64,000 bases of DNA from Nocardia acidivorans NBRC 108247 (GCF_001625085.1 NZ_BDAW01000040.1:1-64000); one strand, 5' to 3'; shown: positions 26,191-42,779, counted from the stretch's first letter. Numbers and translations: made by a program. The notes: generated by a model from the sequence alone, not told the origin.

Positions 26191-27221
26191 GAGCCGACAT
26201 TCTCGGGGATGGACCGCACCGGGCTGTAATTCAATTCCGCCCATTCGGAAACGCTGGCGGCGGAGCGGGATTCGAGGATGTGCAGCGGCGGCAGTTCGGC
26301 GACGTCACCGGTGCCGGTGAGCGCGGCGGCGGCGCACAGGTGGCCGAAGCGCAGCAGCTGTTCATGCGGACGGTCCTGGAGCAGGGCGGCGAGATAGCCG
26401 CCCGCGAAGGCATCGCCCGCGCCGATCCGCTCGGTGACGGTCAGGCGCAGCGCCGGCACCTCGAGCCGTTCCGAGCCGATATATCCGGTGACAGAATGCT
26501 TGTCGTTCTTCACGATCAGATGTTCCGGTTCGGGGAAGAGCGCGCGCAGCTGCGCGGCATGGCCGACGCCGAAGACCTCGAGGGCCTCGTCCGCGCCGAG
26601 GAAGACCACATCGCTGCGCCGGATATGGCGGGCCAGTATTTCCGCGGCGGGTTCCGCGCGCCGCTCCCACAGGGCAGGCCGGAAATTCAGGTCGAAGCTG
26701 ATCAACCGCCGCCCGCGCGGCCGCGCCAGCAATGCCTCGGTGAACGCGGTCGCCGAGGGTGAGAGCGCCGGGGTGATACCGGTGAAATGCACAAGATCGG
26801 CGGTGTCCAGGAGTCTTGCCGCGATATCGAGATCGCGCGGACCGAGTGCGCTGGCGGCGGAACCGGTGCGGTAGTACAGCATTCGACTCGCCCCGGCGGG
26901 TAGATCATCCGGTCGGGCGGAGCCGCCACCACGTTCCTTGACGTACATACCGGTCGGCCGTGCGGGATCAATGGTGACGGCGGAGGTGTCCACCCCGCGC
27001 TCGGCCAGATGCCGCACCAGATAGCGGCCGAAGCCGTCATCGCCGACCCGGGAGATCCAGGCGGTCGGCACCCCGAGCTGTGCGAGCACGGTGGCCACAT
27101 TGGCCTCGGCGCCACCGGCCCCGCGTTCGAAGGTGGGGGAATCCTCCAGCGGGCCGGGCCGCGCGATGAGTACGGCGAGGCCCTCACCGATGGTGACCGC
27201 GCGTCGGGTCGCCTGGATCAC
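26187..27221 (-). CDS. PfkB-family sugar kinase, likely 2-keto-3-deoxygluconate kinase
   Basis: 344 residues from GTG 27221, set by AAGGAG six bases upstream; ATG 27257 would add 12 residues with no ribosome site. N-terminal TIGEGLAVLIARPGPLED, FERGAGGAEANVATVLAQLG, GDDGFGRYLVRHL and the C-terminal PfkB signature TERIGAGDAFAGGYLAALL with the catalytic Asp. The N-terminal pattern fits KDG kinase better than ribokinase. Together with the KDPG aldolase across the divergent promoter it makes KDG to KDPG to pyruvate plus glyceraldehyde-3-phosphate. Confidence 0.85.
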   Translation of the reverse strand: MIQATRRAVTIGEGLAVLIARPGPLEDSPTFERGAGGAEANVATVLAQLGVPTAWISRVGDDGFGRYLVRHLAERGVDTSAVTIDPARPTGMYVKERGGGSARPDDLPAGASRMLYYRTGSAASALGPRDLDIAARLLDTADLVHFTGITPALSPSATAFTEALLARPRGRRLISFDLNFRPALWERRAEPAAEILARHIRRSDVVFLGADEALEVFGVGHAAQLRALFPEPEHLIVKNDKHSVTGYIGSERLEVPALRLTVTERIGAGDAFAGGYLAALLQDRPHEQLLRFGHLCAAAALTGTGDVAELPPLHILESRSAASVSEWAELNYSPVRSIPENVGS

Positions 27222-27360
27222 ACCAATCTCCTTCGAGTGGTTGCGGCTTTCGGCCATGGCATGCAGAATAACCACGGCAAACACAATACGCAACAAGCGT
27301 TGCAGATTATGCAATGTCCTTCGGCTATAGTCCGGCCGGATGGAATTCGGAAGGAGCGTC
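27222..27360. promoter_or_regulatory. Divergent promoter region with IclR-type repeats
   Basis: GCAAC-AAGC-GTTGC at 27290-27303 and TTGCA-GATTA-TGCAA at 27300-27314 are overlapping perfect inverted repeats, A/T-richer than the surroundings. TATAGT at 27326-27331 is a good -10 for the rightward operon, without a well-placed -35 (TTGCAG at 27300 is 20 bases away), as for an activator-dependent promoter. GGAAGGAG at 27349-27356 sets the GTG start 27361. Confidence 0.55.
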
Positions 27361-28680
27361 GTGGCCCTCGACAACGATGTCGTCGCAGCACTGCATGACC
27401 GGAAGCTGGGAGCGGAGCACAAATCGCTGCCGCCTACCGCCTGGGGACTGACGGTGCGCGAGTATCTGGCCACCGCACCGCATCTGGACCACTTGCAGAC
27501 CCCGGTGCTGACCGTGGATCGCGCGGCCGTGGATTCGAATCTCGCCGTCATGGCGGAATGGGCCGCCGCGCAGGGGGTTCGGCTCGCACCGCACGGGAAG
27601 ACCACCATGTCGCCGCAGCTGTGGGGTGAGCAGTCGGCGGCCGGATCGTGGGGGATCACCCTCGCCACGGGATGGCAGGCGCAGGTGGGCCGCTCCTTCG
27701 GATTGGACCGCATCATGCTGGCCAACGCCCTGGTCGACCCGGCCGGATTGGCGTGGGCGGCAGATGAACTGGTACGCGACCCCGATTTCGAGCTGTACAG
27801 CTGGGCCGACGGCGTCGGCACCGTCCGGGAGATGGAGCGGCACCTGGCGTTCGCACCCGCCGGGGTGCGACTCTCGGTCCTGGTGGAACTCGGTGGGCCG
27901 CACGGCCGCACCGGGGCGCGCACGCTGACCGAGGCGCATGAGATCGCCGAGGCAATCCACGCCTCGGATCGGCTGATCCTGGCCGGTGTCGGCGGTTACG
28001 AAGGCGCGCTGGCGCACGACCGCACCCCGGAAGGTCTTGCCGCCGTCCGGCATTACCTCGACGAGATGGGCGTCCTGCACCAGGAACTGGCCGCGCAGGG
28101 CCGCTACGAAGGTCGTGCGATCATCACCGCCGGTGGCAGCGCCTATCCCGATCTGGTGGTGGAGCGCTTGGCCGGACTGGCCGATGAGCAAGGCGCACAC
28201 GGTGTTCCGACCACGGTGCTACTGCGCTCGGGCGCGTATGTGATTCACGATGACGGTTTCTACTCCGGCATTTCCCCGCTCACCGCGGGCGGTGCGTCGT
28301 TGACCGGCGATGCCCGCCCACTGCGTTCGGCCATGCACGGCTGGGCGCGCTGCGTCTCCCGGCCCGAGCCCGGCCTGGCGCTGCTCGACGCGGGTAAACG
28401 GGATCTGCCATTCGATGAGGGGCTGCCGGTCCCGCAACTCGTTGCGGGACCGGCGGTGAAACCGCTGCCCGAGGGCGCGACCGTCACCAAACTCAATGAT
28501 CAGCACGCCTTCCTGCGCTGGACCGGCGGCGATGCCGAATCGGTTCCGGTGGGCGCGGTGGTGCGACTGGGGCTTTCACATCCCTGCACGGCCTTCGACA
28601 AATGGCGGCTGATTCCGGTGATCGATGACGCGGGGGCCGAACGGCCGCGCATCGTCGACTTCCTGCACACCTTCTTCTGA
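27361..28680 (+). CDS. PLP-dependent D-amino-acid ammonia-lyase (D-serine dehydratase-like)
   Basis: 439 residues from GTG 27361 (ribosome site AAGGAG); ATG 27340 is upstream of it and rejected. Fold-type III alanine-racemase barrel: TPVLTVDRAAVDSNLAVM, Schiff-base Lys K80 in LAPHGKTTM. C-terminal D-Ser-dehydratase domain with HGWARCVSRPE and LGLSHPCTAFDKW, the His/Cys pair that binds Zn or Mn. Family members deaminate D-serine, D-threonine or D-glucosaminate. The neighbouring kinase and KDPG aldolase favour a sugar amino acid: D-glucosaminate to KDG plus ammonia. Confidence 0.85.
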   Translation: MALDNDVVAALHDRKLGAEHKSLPPTAWGLTVREYLATAPHLDHLQTPVLTVDRAAVDSNLAVMAEWAAAQGVRLAPHGKTTMSPQLWGEQSAAGSWGITLATGWQAQVGRSFGLDRIMLANALVDPAGLAWAADELVRDPDFELYSWADGVGTVREMERHLAFAPAGVRLSVLVELGGPHGRTGARTLTEAHEIAEAIHASDRLILAGVGGYEGALAHDRTPEGLAAVRHYLDEMGVLHQELAAQGRYEGRAIITAGGSAYPDLVVERLAGLADEQGAHGVPTTVLLRSGAYVIHDDGFYSGISPLTAGGASLTGDARPLRSAMHGWARCVSRPEPGLALLDAGKRDLPFDEGLPVPQLVAGPAVKPLPEGATVTKLNDQHAFLRWTGGDAESVPVGAVVRLGLSHPCTAFDKWRLIPVIDDAGAERPRIVDFLHTFF

Positions 28681-28690
28681 GCGGACTGGC

Positions 28691-30307
28691 ATGGCCGACT
28701 TACTGATTCGCGATATCGACATCGTCGACGGCACCGGTGCGGACCGATTCCGGGGCGATGTGCTGGTGGACGGCGGACGGATCGCGGAGATCGCCGCACC
28801 CGGCACGCTGACCGAGGCCGATCGGATTATCGACGAGGGTGAGAGCCTCACGCTGGCACCGGGTTTCATCGATATGCACGCGCATTCGGATCTGCATCTG
28901 CTCACCGAACCGGGGCATTTCCCCAAGCTGAGCCAGGGCATCACCACCGAGGTCATCGGTCAGGACGGGCTGTCCTACGCGCCCATCGACGAGGCCGCGC
29001 TCGCGGTGGTGCGCCGCCAGATCGCGGGCTGGAACGGCAATCCCGGCGACCTCGACTTCTCCTGGCGGACGGTCGCGGAGTATCTGGACCGTCTCGATTC
29101 CTCGGGTATCACGCCCAATGCCGCGTACCTGGTGCCGCAGGGCACGCTGCGCCTGATGGTGGTCGGCAGTGACAAGCGCGGTGCCACACCGGCCGAAATC
29201 GACCGTATGCGAACACTTCTCGCGCAGGGTCTGGCCGAAGGCGCGGTCGGCATGTCCAGTGGGCTCACCTATACGCCCGGAATGTACGCGGATACCTCCG
29301 AACTCGCCGCACTGTGCGAGGTGGTCGCCGACCACGGCGGTTTCTACGCACCGCACACCCGCTCCTACGGTGCGGGCGCGCTCGAGGCATACGCCGAGAT
29401 GATCGAGCTGTCCCGCCGCACCGGCTGCGCCCTGCACCTGACGCACGCCACCATGAACTTCGGCGTGAACCGCGGCCGCGCACCGGAATTCCTCGCCCTG
29501 GTCGACGCGGCGCTGGCCGATGGCTGCGATATCAGCCTCGACACCTACCCGTATCTGCCCGGCAGCACCACGCTGTCGGCGCTGCTGCCCAGTTGGGCCA
29601 TGTCCGGTGGACCCGATGCCGCGCTCGCGCGCATCGCGGATCTGCCGACCCGGCTGCGCATCGTGGCCGATGTCAATGAGAACGGTTCGGACGGCTGCCA
29701 CGGCGTCACCGTCGAATGGGAGACCATTCAGATCAGCGGCGTCGCCAACCGCGACCTGGACCGCTATGTCGGCCGGACCGTCTCCGAGATCGCCGCCGAT
29801 CGCGATATGCCGCCGGTCGAGGTGTTCTTCGATCTGCTGACCCGAGATCAGTTGGCCACCACCATTCTTCAGCACGTCGGCCATGAGGAGAACGTGCGCG
29901 CCATCATGCGGCATTCCAGGCATATGGGCGGCAGTGATGCCCTGCTGGTGGGGGAGCGACCGCATCCGCGCGCCTGGGGCACCTTCCCGCGCTACCTCGG
30001 CCACTACTCGCGCGAACTCGGCGTACTCGGCCTCGAGGAGTGTGTGCACCACCTCACCGGCCGTCCCGCACAACGACTTCGGCAGCGCGACCGCGGCCTG
30101 ATCCGCGCGGGCTATGCCGCCGATCTCGTGCTCTTCGATCCGGCCACGGTGGCCGATACCGCCACCTTCGAGCACCCCAAACAGCAGGCGCGCGGTATCC
30201 CGTACGTCCTGGTCAATGGCGAATTCGCCATTGACGCGGGCAAACCCACGGGTGTCCGCGCCGGTCGCGCCCTGCGCATGAATTCCGTTCGGAAGGAGAC
30301 CCGTTGA
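28691..30307 (+). CDS. D-aminoacylase/N-acyl-D-amino-acid deacylase family amidohydrolase
   Basis: 538 residues from ATG 28691. Composite-domain amidohydrolase: N-terminal beta domain (LLIRDIDIVDGTGADRFRGDVLVDGGRIAEI), metal motif LAPGFIDMHAHSDLHLL (H-x-H), GLSYAPID, FYAPHTRSYGAGALEA, LHLTHATMNF (His ligands), and DALLVGERPHPRAWGTFPRYLGHYSRELGVL near the end. Removes the acyl group from N-acyl-D-amino acids. Between the PLP lyase and KDPG aldolase genes it would deacylate an N-acyl aminosugar acid such as N-acetyl-D-glucosaminate. Confidence 0.88.
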   Translation: MADLLIRDIDIVDGTGADRFRGDVLVDGGRIAEIAAPGTLTEADRIIDEGESLTLAPGFIDMHAHSDLHLLTEPGHFPKLSQGITTEVIGQDGLSYAPIDEAALAVVRRQIAGWNGNPGDLDFSWRTVAEYLDRLDSSGITPNAAYLVPQGTLRLMVVGSDKRGATPAEIDRMRTLLAQGLAEGAVGMSSGLTYTPGMYADTSELAALCEVVADHGGFYAPHTRSYGAGALEAYAEMIELSRRTGCALHLTHATMNFGVNRGRAPEFLALVDAALADGCDISLDTYPYLPGSTTLSALLPSWAMSGGPDAALARIADLPTRLRIVADVNENGSDGCHGVTVEWETIQISGVANRDLDRYVGRTVSEIAADRDMPPVEVFFDLLTRDQLATTILQHVGHEENVRAIMRHSRHMGGSDALLVGERPHPRAWGTFPRYLGHYSRELGVLGLEECVHHLTGRPAQRLRQRDRGLIRAGYAADLVLFDPATVADTATFEHPKQQARGIPYVLVNGEFAIDAGKPTGVRAGRALRMNSVRKETR

Positions 30308-30924
30308 CCTCCGCCATGGATGTCATTCGCGCCGATCGCGTGCTCACCGTGGTGCGCGCCCCCGAGATTCCCGATCCGGCCGCGCTGGCACGGGCCCTGG
30401 CCGGATCCGGAATCCGGGCCGTGGAGCTGACTTTCACCACACCCGGGGTGTTGGACGCGCTGCGCAAGGCCTCCGACTCCGGGTACGGGGTGATGGGCGC
30501 GGGCACCGTGCTCACCGGTGATCAGGCCGCCGCCGCCATCGACAACGGCGCACGATTCCTGGTCACGCCCGGCATTCGCGAGGGGGTCGCCGAAGTGGCG
30601 ATCCGGCGCGGAATTCCGGTCGTCATGGGCGCTTTGACGCCGACCGAGGTCATGCGCGCCCTGGATCTGGGCGCGGCCGCGGTCAAGATCTTCCCCGCCC
30701 GCGTCTTCGGGCCGGGCTACTTCAAGGACCTGCGGGGCCCGTTCCCCGAGGCGCGGCTGATCCCCTCCGGCGGGGTCAACGCGGGCAATGCCGCCGACTT
30801 CCTCGCCCAGGGCGCGGTAGCGGTCACCGCCGGAACCGATGTCGTGTCTCCCGCCGATGTCGCGGCGGGCCGCTGGGCCGAAATCGCCGCGCGCGCGGCA
30901 TCATTCGTTCGATCTCTGAACTGA
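30304..30924 (+). CDS. eda: KDPG/KHG aldolase
   Basis: 206 residues from TTG 30304, overlapping the previous stop (TTGA) and five bases after GGAAGGAG. Class I aldolase: E41 in RAVELTFTTPG, GAGTVLTGDQ (64-74), FLVTPGIREGV (85-95), Schiff-base K128 in AAVKIFPARVFGPGY, and the phosphate loop LIPSGGVNAGNA. Cleaves 2-keto-3-deoxy-6-phosphogluconate to pyruvate and glyceraldehyde-3-phosphate. Its place here, with a KDG kinase opposite, ties the locus to the KDPG branch. Confidence 0.92.
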   Translation: MTSAMDVIRADRVLTVVRAPEIPDPAALARALAGSGIRAVELTFTTPGVLDALRKASDSGYGVMGAGTVLTGDQAAAAIDNGARFLVTPGIREGVAEVAIRRGIPVVMGALTPTEVMRALDLGAAAVKIFPARVFGPGYFKDLRGPFPEARLIPSGGVNAGNAADFLAQGAVAVTAGTDVVSPADVAAGRWAEIAARAASFVRSLN

Positions 30925-30934
30925 GAGGTACACC

Positions 30935-32389
30935 ATGGGCGCCACAGTCGACTGGCTGCGCACCACCACACCAGGACTGCTGGTGCTCTGCGGACTCGCC
31001 ATCGCGGTCCTGCTGTTCACGATCATTCGCGTCAAACTGGAGCCGTTCATCGCACTGCTGCTGGTGAGCTTGGGCCTGGCCCTGGCGGCCGGGCTGCCGG
31101 TGTCCAAGATCGTGGGCACACCGCTCAAAGCCGGTGAGTCACTGCTGGAGACGGGCTTCGGCGGCATCCTCGGGCATATCGCGGTCATCATCGGCCTCGG
31201 CACCGTGCTCGGCGCGATTCTGGAACGATCCGGGGGCGCGGATGTGCTCACCGATCGACTGCTGAAGATCTTCGGCGATAAGGGCGCGCCGGTCGCCATG
31301 GGCCTGCTCGGCCTGATCTTCGGCATTCCGCTGTTCTTCGATATCGGCATCTTCGTGCTCGCGCCGCTGGTCTACGTGGCGGCCAAGCGCGGTGGCGGAT
31401 CGCTGGTGCGGTACGTGCTGCCGATGGTCGCCGGTCTGTCCATGACGCACGCGTTCCTGCCGCCGCACCCAGGACCGGTCGCGCTCGGCGGGCTCATGGG
31501 AGTGAGCCTGGGCTGGCTGATACTGGTCGGATTCATCTGCGGCGTACCGGGTTTCATTGTCGCGGGCATTGTGTGGGGCAGCTGGATCGGTAAGCGTGTC
31601 CTGGTCGAGGTACCCGAGGAATTCCTCGTCGCCGAGGCGAACAAGGAAGCGGACAAGGTCACCGCGGGCAAGAGCGACGGTCCCGGCGCCACCACCGCTG
31701 CGGCCGTGCAGCGGCCGCCGTCGGTCGCGCTCATCGGCGGCATTATCGCCATCCCGCTGATCCTGATTCTCGGCGCGACCTTCGGCAGCCAACTGCTGAT
31801 CGCCAATTCACAGCCCCTGGAGGTGCTGACCTTCCTCGGCACGCCCGCCGTGGCTTTGCTCATCGCCGTATTGATCGCGTTCTACGTGCTCGGCATCCGC
31901 CGCGGTTCGACCGTGCAGGAGCTCGGCACGCTGACCTCCGAATCGCTGCGCCCGGTGGGCATGCTGCTGCTGGTCGTCGGTGCGGGCGCGTTCTTCGGAA
32001 AGGTCATCTCCGCCACCGGAATCGGTTCCGCACTGGCCGAAACCATGTCCGCCGCAGGGCTTCCCGTCATCGTGCTGGCGTACATCATCAGCTGTGGGCT
32101 GCGGATCGCGCAGGGTTCGGCGACGGTCGCCATCGTCACCACGGGCGGCATTGTCGCGCCGCTGGTGGTCGATCACGGGTACTCGCAGTTCTCGCTGGCG
32201 CTCATCGCCATGGCCATCGCGGCGGGCTCGATCATTCTGAGCCACGTCAATGACGGCGGATTCTGGATCATCTCGAAGTACTTCAATATGACGGTCAAGC
32301 AGACGCTGCAGACCTGGACGGTGCTGGAGACGATTCTCTCGGTGGTCGGTTTCGCGGTCGCCGCGGTGCTGTTCGCCCTGGTCGCCTAG
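30935..32389 (+). CDS. GntP-family gluconate/sugar-acid permease
   Basis: 484 residues with about 12-14 membrane segments. GntP hallmarks: ETGFGGILGHIAVIIGLGTVLGAILERSGGADVL, GIPLFFDIGIFVLAPLVY, LSMTHAFLPPHPGPVALGGLMG, LRIAQGSATVAIVTTGGIVAPL, and SHVNDGGFWIISKYF. A hydrophilic loop near 230-260 is typical. Carries gluconate-like acids by proton symport; here the probable importer for the acid degraded by the preceding genes. GAGAGG site; last gene of the rightward operon. Confidence 0.93.
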   Translation: MGATVDWLRTTTPGLLVLCGLAIAVLLFTIIRVKLEPFIALLLVSLGLALAAGLPVSKIVGTPLKAGESLLETGFGGILGHIAVIIGLGTVLGAILERSGGADVLTDRLLKIFGDKGAPVAMGLLGLIFGIPLFFDIGIFVLAPLVYVAAKRGGGSLVRYVLPMVAGLSMTHAFLPPHPGPVALGGLMGVSLGWLILVGFICGVPGFIVAGIVWGSWIGKRVLVEVPEEFLVAEANKEADKVTAGKSDGPGATTAAAVQRPPSVALIGGIIAIPLILILGATFGSQLLIANSQPLEVLTFLGTPAVALLIAVLIAFYVLGIRRGSTVQELGTLTSESLRPVGMLLLVVGAGAFFGKVISATGIGSALAETMSAAGLPVIVLAYIISCGLRIAQGSATVAIVTTGGIVAPLVVDHGYSQFSLALIAMAIAAGSIILSHVNDGGFWIISKYFNMTVKQTLQTWTVLETILSVVGFAVAAVLFALVA

Positions 32390-32438
32390 CCTTCCGACCC
32401 TTGTGGACAAGGGGCCCGCCGGACCCCGCTGTGAATGA

Positions 32439-34728
<2,290 letters not shown>

Positions 34729-34732
<4 letters not shown>

Positions 34733-35636
34733 GCTCGGCGCGGGAACAGCTTTCGGCCCTGGACAAGGCGCATGTGCTCGCCGACGCGCTGCCGTGGCTG
34801 CAGAAGTTCCGGGACAAGATCGTCGTGGTCAAATACGGCGGCAATGCCATGATCGACGAGGAGCTCAAGCGGGCGTTCGCCGCCGATATGGCATTCCTGC
34901 GCACCGTCGGGGTGCATCCGGTGGTGGTGCACGGCGGCGGCCCGCAGATCAGCGCCATGCTGAAAAGGCTCGGTCTGCAAGGGGAATTCCGCGGCGGCTT
35001 CCGGGTCACCACCCCCGAGGTGATGGACGTGGTGCGCATGGTGCTGTTCGGGCAGGTCGGCCGCGAGCTGGTCGGACTGATCAATGCGCACGGGCCGTAC
35101 GCGGTCGGCATCTCCGGTGAGGACGCGCGGCTGTTCACCGCCACCCGGCGCACCGTGACCGTGGACGGCGCGGCCACCGATATCGGCCTGGTCGGCGACG
35201 TCACCCAGGTGAATCCCGAGGCGGTGCTGGATCTCATTGCGGCGGGGCGCATTCCGGTGGTCTCCACCATCGCCCCCGACTCGGACGGCGTGGTGCACAA
35301 CATCAATGCCGATACCGCCGCGGCCGCGCTGGCCCAGGGCATCGGCGCGGAGAAACTCGTCATCCTCACCGATGTCGAAGGTCTGTACACGAATTGGCCG
35401 GATCGGTCCTCGCTGACCACGCGCATCGACGGCGATGAACTGGCCAAGTTGCTGCCGAGCCTGGATGCGGGCATGGTCCCCAAGATGGAAGCCTGCCTGC
35501 GCGCCGTCGAAGGCGGCGTGCCCACCGCGCACGTGATCGACGGGCGGGTACCGCATTCGGTGCTATTGGAGCTGTTCACCGGCGAGGGCATCGGCACCAT
35601 GGTGACCCCCGCCGAGAGTTCGAACGGAGTGGAGTC

Positions 35637-35640
<4 letters not shown>
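34729..35640 (+). CDS. argB: Acetylglutamate kinase
   Basis: 303 residues from ATG 34729 (ATGA overlap). Amino-acid kinase fold: [48 protein letters not shown], and [17 protein letters not shown]. The N-terminal helix ([25 protein letters not shown]) marks the arginine-sensitive hexameric class, so feedback inhibition by arginine is likely. The apparent extension upstream in frame is argJ shadow. Confidence 0.96.
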
Positions 35641-38304
<2,664 letters not shown>

Positions 38305-38850
38305 TCGCGCGATGGGCTCGGCCCACCCGATGGGGGGCTGGATCCGACGAGCCGATATCGGCCGTGTTTGTGCGGGCGTCGGTGTGTCGGGGTGCGAAGT
38401 TCCAGGGACGGGATTGGTTGCTGGATGGATGACGAATCCGGCGGCATCGAGATCCAGTCGCCTGTCGGTGTGGACGACGACCAGCCGTGGAATGCGCCAC
38501 GGCGCGAGTAGATCCGCCGCCCAATCGGCGGTCGGTCGATACTCGGCCCCGGCTCGGGACGCGGCGTCGATGGTTGCTTCGACCTGTCGCAGACCGGATT
38601 CCAGTCCGTACCACCCGGTCGTCGGAAGCGGTCGCAGCGGTTGCCGAGCGCACAGGTCGAACACCTCGGCCGGATCGGTGACCTGCCACCCGGCGGGCGT
38701 GCGCACGGTCGGCCCGGCGCGGTCGGTGTCGGCGAGGATCTGGGAGACCCTCGCCCGCGTGGCATGGATCGCGTCCGCGATCTCGGTCTGGCGCATCGCA
38801 CCGGGGTTCTCGAGCAGGCACCCGAGAACGGCGGCCGGAACCCGGGCCAT
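38305..38850 (-). pseudogene. Winged-helix (HTH) gene lacking its own 3' end
   Basis: From ATG 38850 the minus strand encodes VPAAVLGCLLENPGAMRQTEIADAIHATRARVSQILADT (read in parts), a MarR/ArsR-like HTH, then TTGWYGLESGLRQVEATIDAA and APWRIPRLVVVHTDRRLDLDAAGFVI, which resemble actinobacterial HTH proteins of plasmid or antitoxin type. The frame has no stop before it enters argR antisense at 38304, where the sequence becomes shadow. I read it as a gene truncated at its 3' end between argR and argG. Confidence 0.5.
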
Positions 38851-38887
38851 CGCGAATATGATTCCCCACCCCCAGTTATGAATGGGA

Positions 38888-38909
38888 TTGCATCATCGTG
38901 CATAATCAT
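38888..38909 (+). promoter_or_regulatory. ARG box over argG promoter
   Basis: TTGCA at 38888 then the core TCGTGCATAATCAT (38896-38909), identical to the argC site over these positions. CATAAT at 38901-38906 would be the -10, giving a leader of about 53 bases before the argG ATG. Shows a separately controlled argGH transcript. Confidence 0.75.
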
Positions 38910-38965
38910 TTGTAGGACGCCGGGGGAACCGACCTACACGTATCTAATCGAGGAGCACACGGACT

Positions 38966-40168
38966 ATGACCAAGCGCGTCGTACTCGCCTACTCCGGCGG
39001 GCTGGACACATCGGTCGCGATCAGCTGGATCGCCAAGGAGACCGGGGCCGAGGTGGTCGCGGTGGCGATCGACCTGGGTCAGGGCGGCGAGGACATGAAC
39101 GATGTGCGCCAGCGCGCGCTCGACTGCGGTGCGGTCGAGTCGATCGTGGTGGATGCGCGCGATGAGTTCGCCAATGAGTACTGCCTGCCGACCATTCAGT
39201 CCAACGCGCTGTACATGGGCCGCTACCCGCTGGTCTCCGCGATCTCCCGGCCGCTGATCGTCAAGCATCTGGTCGAGGCCGCCGAATACCATGGCGCGGA
39301 TACGGTTTCGCACGGCTGCACCGGCAAGGGCAACGATCAGGTGCGGTTCGAGGTCGGCATCGGCGCGCTCGCCCCCGATCTGAAGGTCATCGCCCCGGTC
39401 CGCGACTACGCCTGGACCCGCGAGAAGGCCATCGAGTTCGCGGCCGAGAACAAGCTGCCGATCAACGTCTCCAAGAAGTCCCCTTTCTCCATCGACCAGA
39501 ACCTGTGGGGCCGCGCGGTCGAGACCGGCTTCCTCGAGGACCTCTGGAACGCCCCGACCAAGGACGTCTACGACTACACCGTCGACCCGACCGTCAACTT
39601 CGAGGCCCCCGACGAGCTCATCGTCACCTTCGACAAGGGCATCCCGGTCGCCATCGACGGCCGCCCGGTCAGCATGCTCGAGGCCATCACCGAGCTGAAC
39701 AAGCGCGCGGGCCGTCAGGGCGTGGGCCGCCTCGATATGGTCGAGGACCGGCTCGTCGGCATCAAGAGCCGCGAGATCTACGAGGCCCCGGGCGCGATCG
39801 CCCTCATCACCGCGCACCAGGAGATGGAAGCGGTCACCATCGAGCGCGAGCTGGGCCGCTACAAGCGGCAGGTCGAGCAGCGCTGGGGCGAGCTGGTCTA
39901 CGACGGCCTGTGGTTCTCCCCGCTCAAGCGCGCGCTGGACGCCTTCGTGCGGGACACCCAGCAGCACGTCTCCGGCGATGTCCGGATGGTGCTGCACGGC
40001 GGCAGCGTGGTCGTGAACGGCCGTCGCTCGGACGAATCGCTGTACGACTTCAACCTGGCCACCTACGACGCGGGCGACACCTTCGACCAGTCCCTCGCGA
40101 AGGGCTTCGTGCAGATCCACGGCCTGTCGTCCAAGGTCGCGGCGCGTCGGGATCTCAGCAAGAAGTAG
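38966..40168 (+). CDS. argG: Argininosuccinate synthase
   Basis: 400 residues, type I. ATP P-loop [17 protein letters not shown] at the N-terminus; [32 protein letters not shown] and RVEM-free C-terminal tetramerisation part ending [14 protein letters not shown]. Joins citrulline and aspartate with ATP. Own ARG box and GAGGAG site; starts the argG-methyltransferase-argH transcript. Confidence 0.97.
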   Translation: MTKRVVLAYSGGLDTSVAISWIAKETGAEVVAVAIDLGQGGEDMNDVRQRALDCGAVESIVVDARDEFANEYCLPTIQSNALYMGRYPLVSAISRPLIVKHLVEAAEYHGADTVSHGCTGKGNDQVRFEVGIGALAPDLKVIAPVRDYAWTREKAIEFAAENKLPINVSKKSPFSIDQNLWGRAVETGFLEDLWNAPTKDVYDYTVDPTVNFEAPDELIVTFDKGIPVAIDGRPVSMLEAITELNKRAGRQGVGRLDMVEDRLVGIKSREIYEAPGAIALITAHQEMEAVTIERELGRYKRQVEQRWGELVYDGLWFSPLKRALDAFVRDTQQHVSGDVRMVLHGGSVVVNGRRSDESLYDFNLATYDAGDTFDQSLAKGFVQIHGLSSKVAARRDLSKK

Positions 40169-40208
40169 TAGCCTGCGACCGGGACTCGACCGGCCCGAGG
40201 AGGCGCCC

Positions 40209-42544
<2,336 letters not shown>

Positions 42545-42552
42545 GTAACGCA

Positions 42553-42591
42553 GACCCGGTGGCCGTCGCGACATGCGACGGTCACCGGGTC
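42553..42591. terminator. Strong terminator after argH
   Basis: 17-base arms 42553-42569 (GACCCGGTG then CCGTCGC) and 42575-42591 pair throughout with one G-T wobble around the loop GACAT, 9 bases after the argH stop. Convergent with the small minus-strand gene, so it may serve both. Confidence 0.85.
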
Positions 42592-42599
42592 GAATCGTG

Positions 42600-42779
42600 T
42601 TATCCGCGACGGTAATTCATATGTTTTGTGGCGGGCACCGAGACGCGGCCGGGATTGCGTACGCCCGGTAGCGGTTGCTGCTTCTTACCCTTGCCGCGGC
42701 GTTCACGGCGGGACAGCTGCTGGTCGACCGGGGCTGAATCTTGCGACCGGGGTTCGGCATTCGAGGGCTTGGCAGGCAT
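42600..42779 (-). CDS. Small basic conserved hypothetical protein
   Basis: 59 residues from ATG 42779 (MPAKPSNAEPRSQDSAP); ATG 42812 would add 11. Very basic middle LSRRERRGKGKKQQPLPGVRN and end KHMNYRRG; disordered, no membrane segment. Similar tiny Arg/Lys-rich proteins are common in Nocardiaceae genomes. GAGGACT before the ATG is a reasonable ribosome site. Function unknown, perhaps nucleic-acid or ribosome binding. Confidence 0.7.
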   Translation of the reverse strand: MPAKPSNAEPRSQDSAPVDQQLSRRERRGKGKKQQPLPGVRNPGRVSVPATKHMNYRRG

